Below, piece after piece: positions 15,633 to 17,428 of a stretch of DNA of 17,428 nt. Every line of letters starts with the position of its first letter. Within the stretch, counting starts at the first letter, position 1. The notes under the pieces were generated by a model, which saw only the letters and a program-made list of their open reading frames with translations, was not told the DNA's origin and did not search any database. The position numbers and the translations under genes were made by a program. Source of the stretch: Gallionellaceae bacterium. Its GTDB lineage: Bacteria > Pseudomonadota > Gammaproteobacteria > Burkholderiales > Gallionellaceae. The stretch lies in contig JAKFXW010000187.1 in NCBI GenBank assembly GCA_021731185.1, forward strand, positions 1 through 17,428, in the 5' to 3' direction.

Positions 15633-15709
15633 ATTGATCACCATGCCTCGCATAATGATCGATCACGGCCACCTGTTCAGATTCAAACCCCATTGGACAA
15701 TGCATCCTA

Positions 15710-15739
15710 TTGACGGGTTCTTATAGCTACGTGTATTGT
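15710..15739 (+). promoter_or_regulatory. Candidate promoter of the first small barrel gene
   Basis: TTGACG (15710-15715) and TATTGT (15734-15739) are 18 bases apart. Both hexamers and the spacing are exactly conserved before the second copy of the gene (16839-16868), while flanking bases have changed, which supports function. The leader would be about 60 bases. Confidence 0.5.
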
Positions 15740-15806
15740 GCGACATGTGCCTGCGTATTGCTTGCAGCCCACATGCTAGATTAACTCTTAATCAAAAGGA
15801 AAAACC

Positions 15807-16352
15807 ATGAAGCAAATTGCTGCTGTTGCGTTGCTATCAGCTTTTATTGCCGCTCCTGTAGCTGCACAAGATATGTTAGCTGCACAAGATATGTACATTG
15901 GTGTCAATGTTGGATCAGCTCAGATTGATGTTCCGGGATACGATGCATCTACTGCTCTTTCCGTATTGGGTGGCTATACAATTAATTCAAACTTTGCTGT
16001 TGAAGTTGCATTTGTCAATTTCGGTAGCGTTGATTTACCACTTAGCACTACAGTGGACTCAAGCGCGCTGAGTATAAGTGGCGTGGGTTCGTATCCCCTT
16101 AACGACGAGGCTTTCTTGATTGGCAAACTTGGTTTGGCTTCAACAAATCTTAAGCAGACAAATGTTCCTTCAGAAAGTAACACAGGCTTGACTTATGGTA
16201 TTGGTGCCCAATTTAATTTTGACAAACAGATTGGTATTCGCGCTGGCTATGATGTATATAAGGTTGGCAATGTTGTTACATATCAGGTTGGCGACGCTGT
16301 TGTTACTGAAGACGAGACCGTAATGAGCCTTGGTGCTATATACACATTCTAG
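15807..16352 (+). CDS. Small OmpA-like eight-stranded outer-membrane barrel protein, copy A
   Basis: This 181-residue protein has a signal peptide (about 1-20, cleavage after PVAA) and then a small barrel of the opacity/OmpA-transmembrane type. It starts MYIGVNVGSAQID, has paired strands such as FAVEVAFVNFGSVD and IGIRAGYDVYKVG, and ends MSLGAIYTF with terminal Phe. It lacks a peptidoglycan-binding OmpA C-terminal domain. An 18-bp direct repeat duplicates AAQDM right at the signal cleavage site, giving two possible cleavage positions. AAAAGGAA is the ribosome binding site. It is a tandem paralogue of the gene at 16935. A structural or adhesion role in the outer membrane is likely, but no specific function can be assigned. 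Confidence 0.8.
   Translation: MKQIAAVALLSAFIAAPVAAQDMLAAQDMYIGVNVGSAQIDVPGYDASTALSVLGGYTINSNFAVEVAFVNFGSVDLPLSTTVDSSALSISGVGSYPLNDEAFLIGKLGLASTNLKQTNVPSESNTGLTYGIGAQFNFDKQIGIRAGYDVYKVGNVVTYQVGDAVVTEDETVMSLGAIYTF
15861..15893 (+). repeat. 18-bp direct duplication at the signal-peptide junction of copy A
   Basis: GCTGCACAAGATATG occurs at 15861-15875 and again at 15879-15893, with TTA between them. It encodes AAQDM-L-AAQDM. The copy B gene has no such duplication at the equivalent place. Confidence 0.85.
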
Positions 16353-16373
16353 ATCAAATCTTAATAAGTAAAT

Positions 16374-16401
16374 AAAAAGCCGGATTCGTTCCGGCTTTTT
16401 T
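16374..16401 (+). terminator. Intrinsic terminator after barrel copy A
   Basis: AAAAAGCCGGA pairs with TCCGGCTTTTT across a TTCGT loop, and the 3' arm is itself a T run. It lies 22 bases after the stop codon. Confidence 0.92.
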
Positions 16402-16486
16402 ATTGTCCTGAAGCAGGTGACAAAGGCACGATTCATACAGTGATCCGTGTTTTTATGGGAACGCTTTAAGAACAATCGGCAAGTAT

Positions 16487-16516
16487 TTGATTTAGTTCGT
16501 TGTTATCTTGTAGAAT
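16487..16516 (+). promoter_or_regulatory. Possible orphan promoter before the permease-tail copy
   Basis: TTGATT (16487-16492) and TAGAAT (16511-16516) are 18 bases apart. No intact gene follows. It may be a fossil of whatever lay here before the duplication. Confidence 0.25.
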
Positions 16517-16583
16517 CATGAGTAAAATCAACTTGTTCAGCTTTGGGGGAAATAAATTATTCAGGATGGATGGTAGGTTCAGC

Positions 16584-16809
16584 AACGTTGTTCGTGATAG
16601 CCGCGTTAAGCGGTCTCTTTTCGGCAGCAGGGGCGGCATTACTGGGATGGGTGATAGCCTATCTAGTGCTGGACATTCCTTATCGACCAGGTGTCATACC
16701 TTTACTGATGGGTGTCGGCGGCGGCACGGTCATTGTCACCTTGGCGGGCGGGCTGGCGACACGACGCGTGGCCAGTATGTCGCCGCTACGGGTGTTGCAG
16801 TCGGCGTGA
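16584..16809 (+). pseudogene. Duplicated 3' fragment of the YbbP-type permease gene
   Basis: This stretch encodes the last 70 or so residues of the permease, from ALSGLFSAAGAALLGWVIA to SPLRVLQSA and the same stop codon. It is clearly homologous to 14052-14262 at the DNA level, with scattered and mostly silent substitutions. Similarity fades upstream of about 16584 and continues past the stop (GTGACTCA-type sequence) to GAGTT at 16826-16830. The reading frame is open from a TTG at 16543, but only two membrane helices could be made and the transporter domains are missing, so I treat it as non-functional. The bias towards silent changes hints that it diverged as coding sequence, for example in another genome copy, before becoming a fragment. 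Confidence 0.85.
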
Positions 16810-16838
16810 CTCATTTTTTAGCACAGAGTTCCATCCTA

Positions 16839-16868
16839 TTGACGGATTCTTATAGTTACGTGTATTGT
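16839..16868 (+). promoter_or_regulatory. Candidate promoter of the second small barrel gene
   Basis: TTGACG (16839-16844) and TATTGT (16863-16868) with 18-base spacing repeat the arrangement before copy A. A TATAAT at 16915-16920 is also present but lies too close to the start codon to be the main promoter. Confidence 0.5.
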
Positions 16869-16934
16869 GCGATATGTGCCTGCGTATTGCAGCCCACATG
16901 CTAATTATTAACTCTATAATCAAAAGGAAAAATT

Positions 16935-17428
16935 ATGAAGAAAATTGCTGCTGTTGCGTTGCTGTCAGCTTTTATTGCCGCTCCTGTTGCTGCTGAAGAT
17001 ATGCATATGTACATTGGTGCCAATGTTGGCTCAGCTCAAATTGATGCTCCGGGATTAGATGCATCTACTGCTTTTTCCGTATTGGCTGGTCATAAATTCA
17101 ACTCAAACTTTGCTGCTGAAGTTGCATATGTTAATTTCGGTAGCGTTGATGTAGCACCTGGCAATACAGTTAAATCAAGCGCGATGAGTCTAAGTGGCGT
17201 AGGTTCTTTTCCCCTTAACGACCAGTTTTCCTTGTTTGGCAAGTTAGGCGTAGCATCAACAACTGTTGAGGGTACAGGCTTTTCAGAAAAGAACACTGGC
17301 GTGACTTATGGTGTTGGTGCTCAATTTGATTTTGACCGACAATTTGCTATTCGCGCTGGCTATGATGCATATAAGATTGGCGACGCTGTTAAAGAAGACG
17401 AGACCGTAATGAGCATTGGTGCTTTATT
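16935..17428 (+). CDS. Small OmpA-like outer-membrane barrel protein, copy B (partial, runs off window)
   Basis: The window holds 164 codons and ends, after VMSIGAL, probably only a few residues before the natural C-terminus (compare VMSLGAIYTF in copy A). The signal peptide MKKIAAVALLSAFIAAPVAA is nearly identical to that of copy A. The mature parts share the same strands (MYIGANVGSAQID, AEVAYVNFGSVDV, AIRAGYDAYKIGD) but differ in the surface-loop regions, as expected for diverging barrel paralogues. Copy B lacks a short segment present near residue 160 of copy A. The upstream 100 bases are also shared with copy A, so the pair arose by duplication including its promoter. The ribosome binding site is AAAAGGAA. 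Confidence 0.8.
   Translation, partial: MKKIAAVALLSAFIAAPVAAEDMHMYIGANVGSAQIDAPGLDASTAFSVLAGHKFNSNFAAEVAYVNFGSVDVAPGNTVKSSAMSLSGVGSFPLNDQFSLFGKLGVASTTVEGTGFSEKNTGVTYGVGAQFDFDRQFAIRAGYDAYKIGDAVKEDETVMSIGAL

Noticed and set aside
15502..15705. 67-codon minus-strand frame in the gap before barrel copy A
   Set aside because: The residues do not look like a protein family. The neighbouring frames of the same strand give transposase-like segments instead, so this is a shadow of the decayed gene.
16500..16904. 134-codon plus-strand frame beginning near MSKINLFSFGGNKLF
   Set aside because: It runs out of frame through the duplicated permease tail, whose own frame is conserved with the original gene. 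The product is low-complexity and cysteine-rich towards the end, so it is most likely an overlapping accident.
16915..16920. TATAAT as the -10 box of barrel copy B
   Set aside because: Transcription would begin inside or after the ribosome binding site, and copy A does not conserve the hexamer.

Overview
The window reads as chromosomal DNA of a betaproteobacterium. This rests on gene content and order: a NasT-type regulator, moeA, rpmB-rpmG, rlmM, a HAD phosphatase followed by sppA, and tesA divergent from a YbbA/YbbP-type ABC pair. A Nitrosomonadales or Gallionellaceae-like host is my best guess, from protein style only and not from any search.

Layout. Positions 1-263 are AT-rich with no intact gene, only a doubtful decayed reading frame. 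A NasT/AmiR-type antiterminator gene follows on the minus strand (264-869), with a sigma54-like promoter just upstream. Positions 1095-5599 form a defence-type insert between nasT and the housekeeping genes. It contains the N-terminal stub of a type I restriction subunit (hsdR), an AAA+ ATPase gene and a subtilisin-like protease gene matching the two-gene anti-phage system IetAS, and a third small gene that starts inside the protease stop codon and carries a HEPN-type R-x4-H motif. The third gene's 3' end overlaps the start of moeA.

From moeA to the ABC permease (5589-14262) the genes are conserved and mostly housekeeping: molybdenum cofactor synthesis, ribosomal proteins L28 and L33 with a clear promoter and terminator, 23S rRNA methylation, a HAD phosphatase, signal peptide peptidase, TesA esterase, and the YbbA-YbbP ABC system. 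Small tandem repeats lie after sppA and inside the permease gene. The divergent tesA and ybbA genes share start-codon bases.

The right end (14263-17428) is a rearranged outer-membrane protein region. A 275-residue predicted beta-barrel gene is followed by a decayed transposase fragment. Two tandem paralogues of a small OmpA-like barrel then follow, separated by a second, partial copy of the ABC permease 3' end. Comparing the two copies suggests that a permease-tail plus barrel unit was duplicated and that about 1.4 kb (the 275-residue barrel gene and transposase remnant) was later inserted into one copy. The last barrel gene runs off the window edge.

The most interesting candidate system is the ATPase-subtilase pair with its coupled HEPN-like third gene, sitting in the remains of a type I restriction locus.
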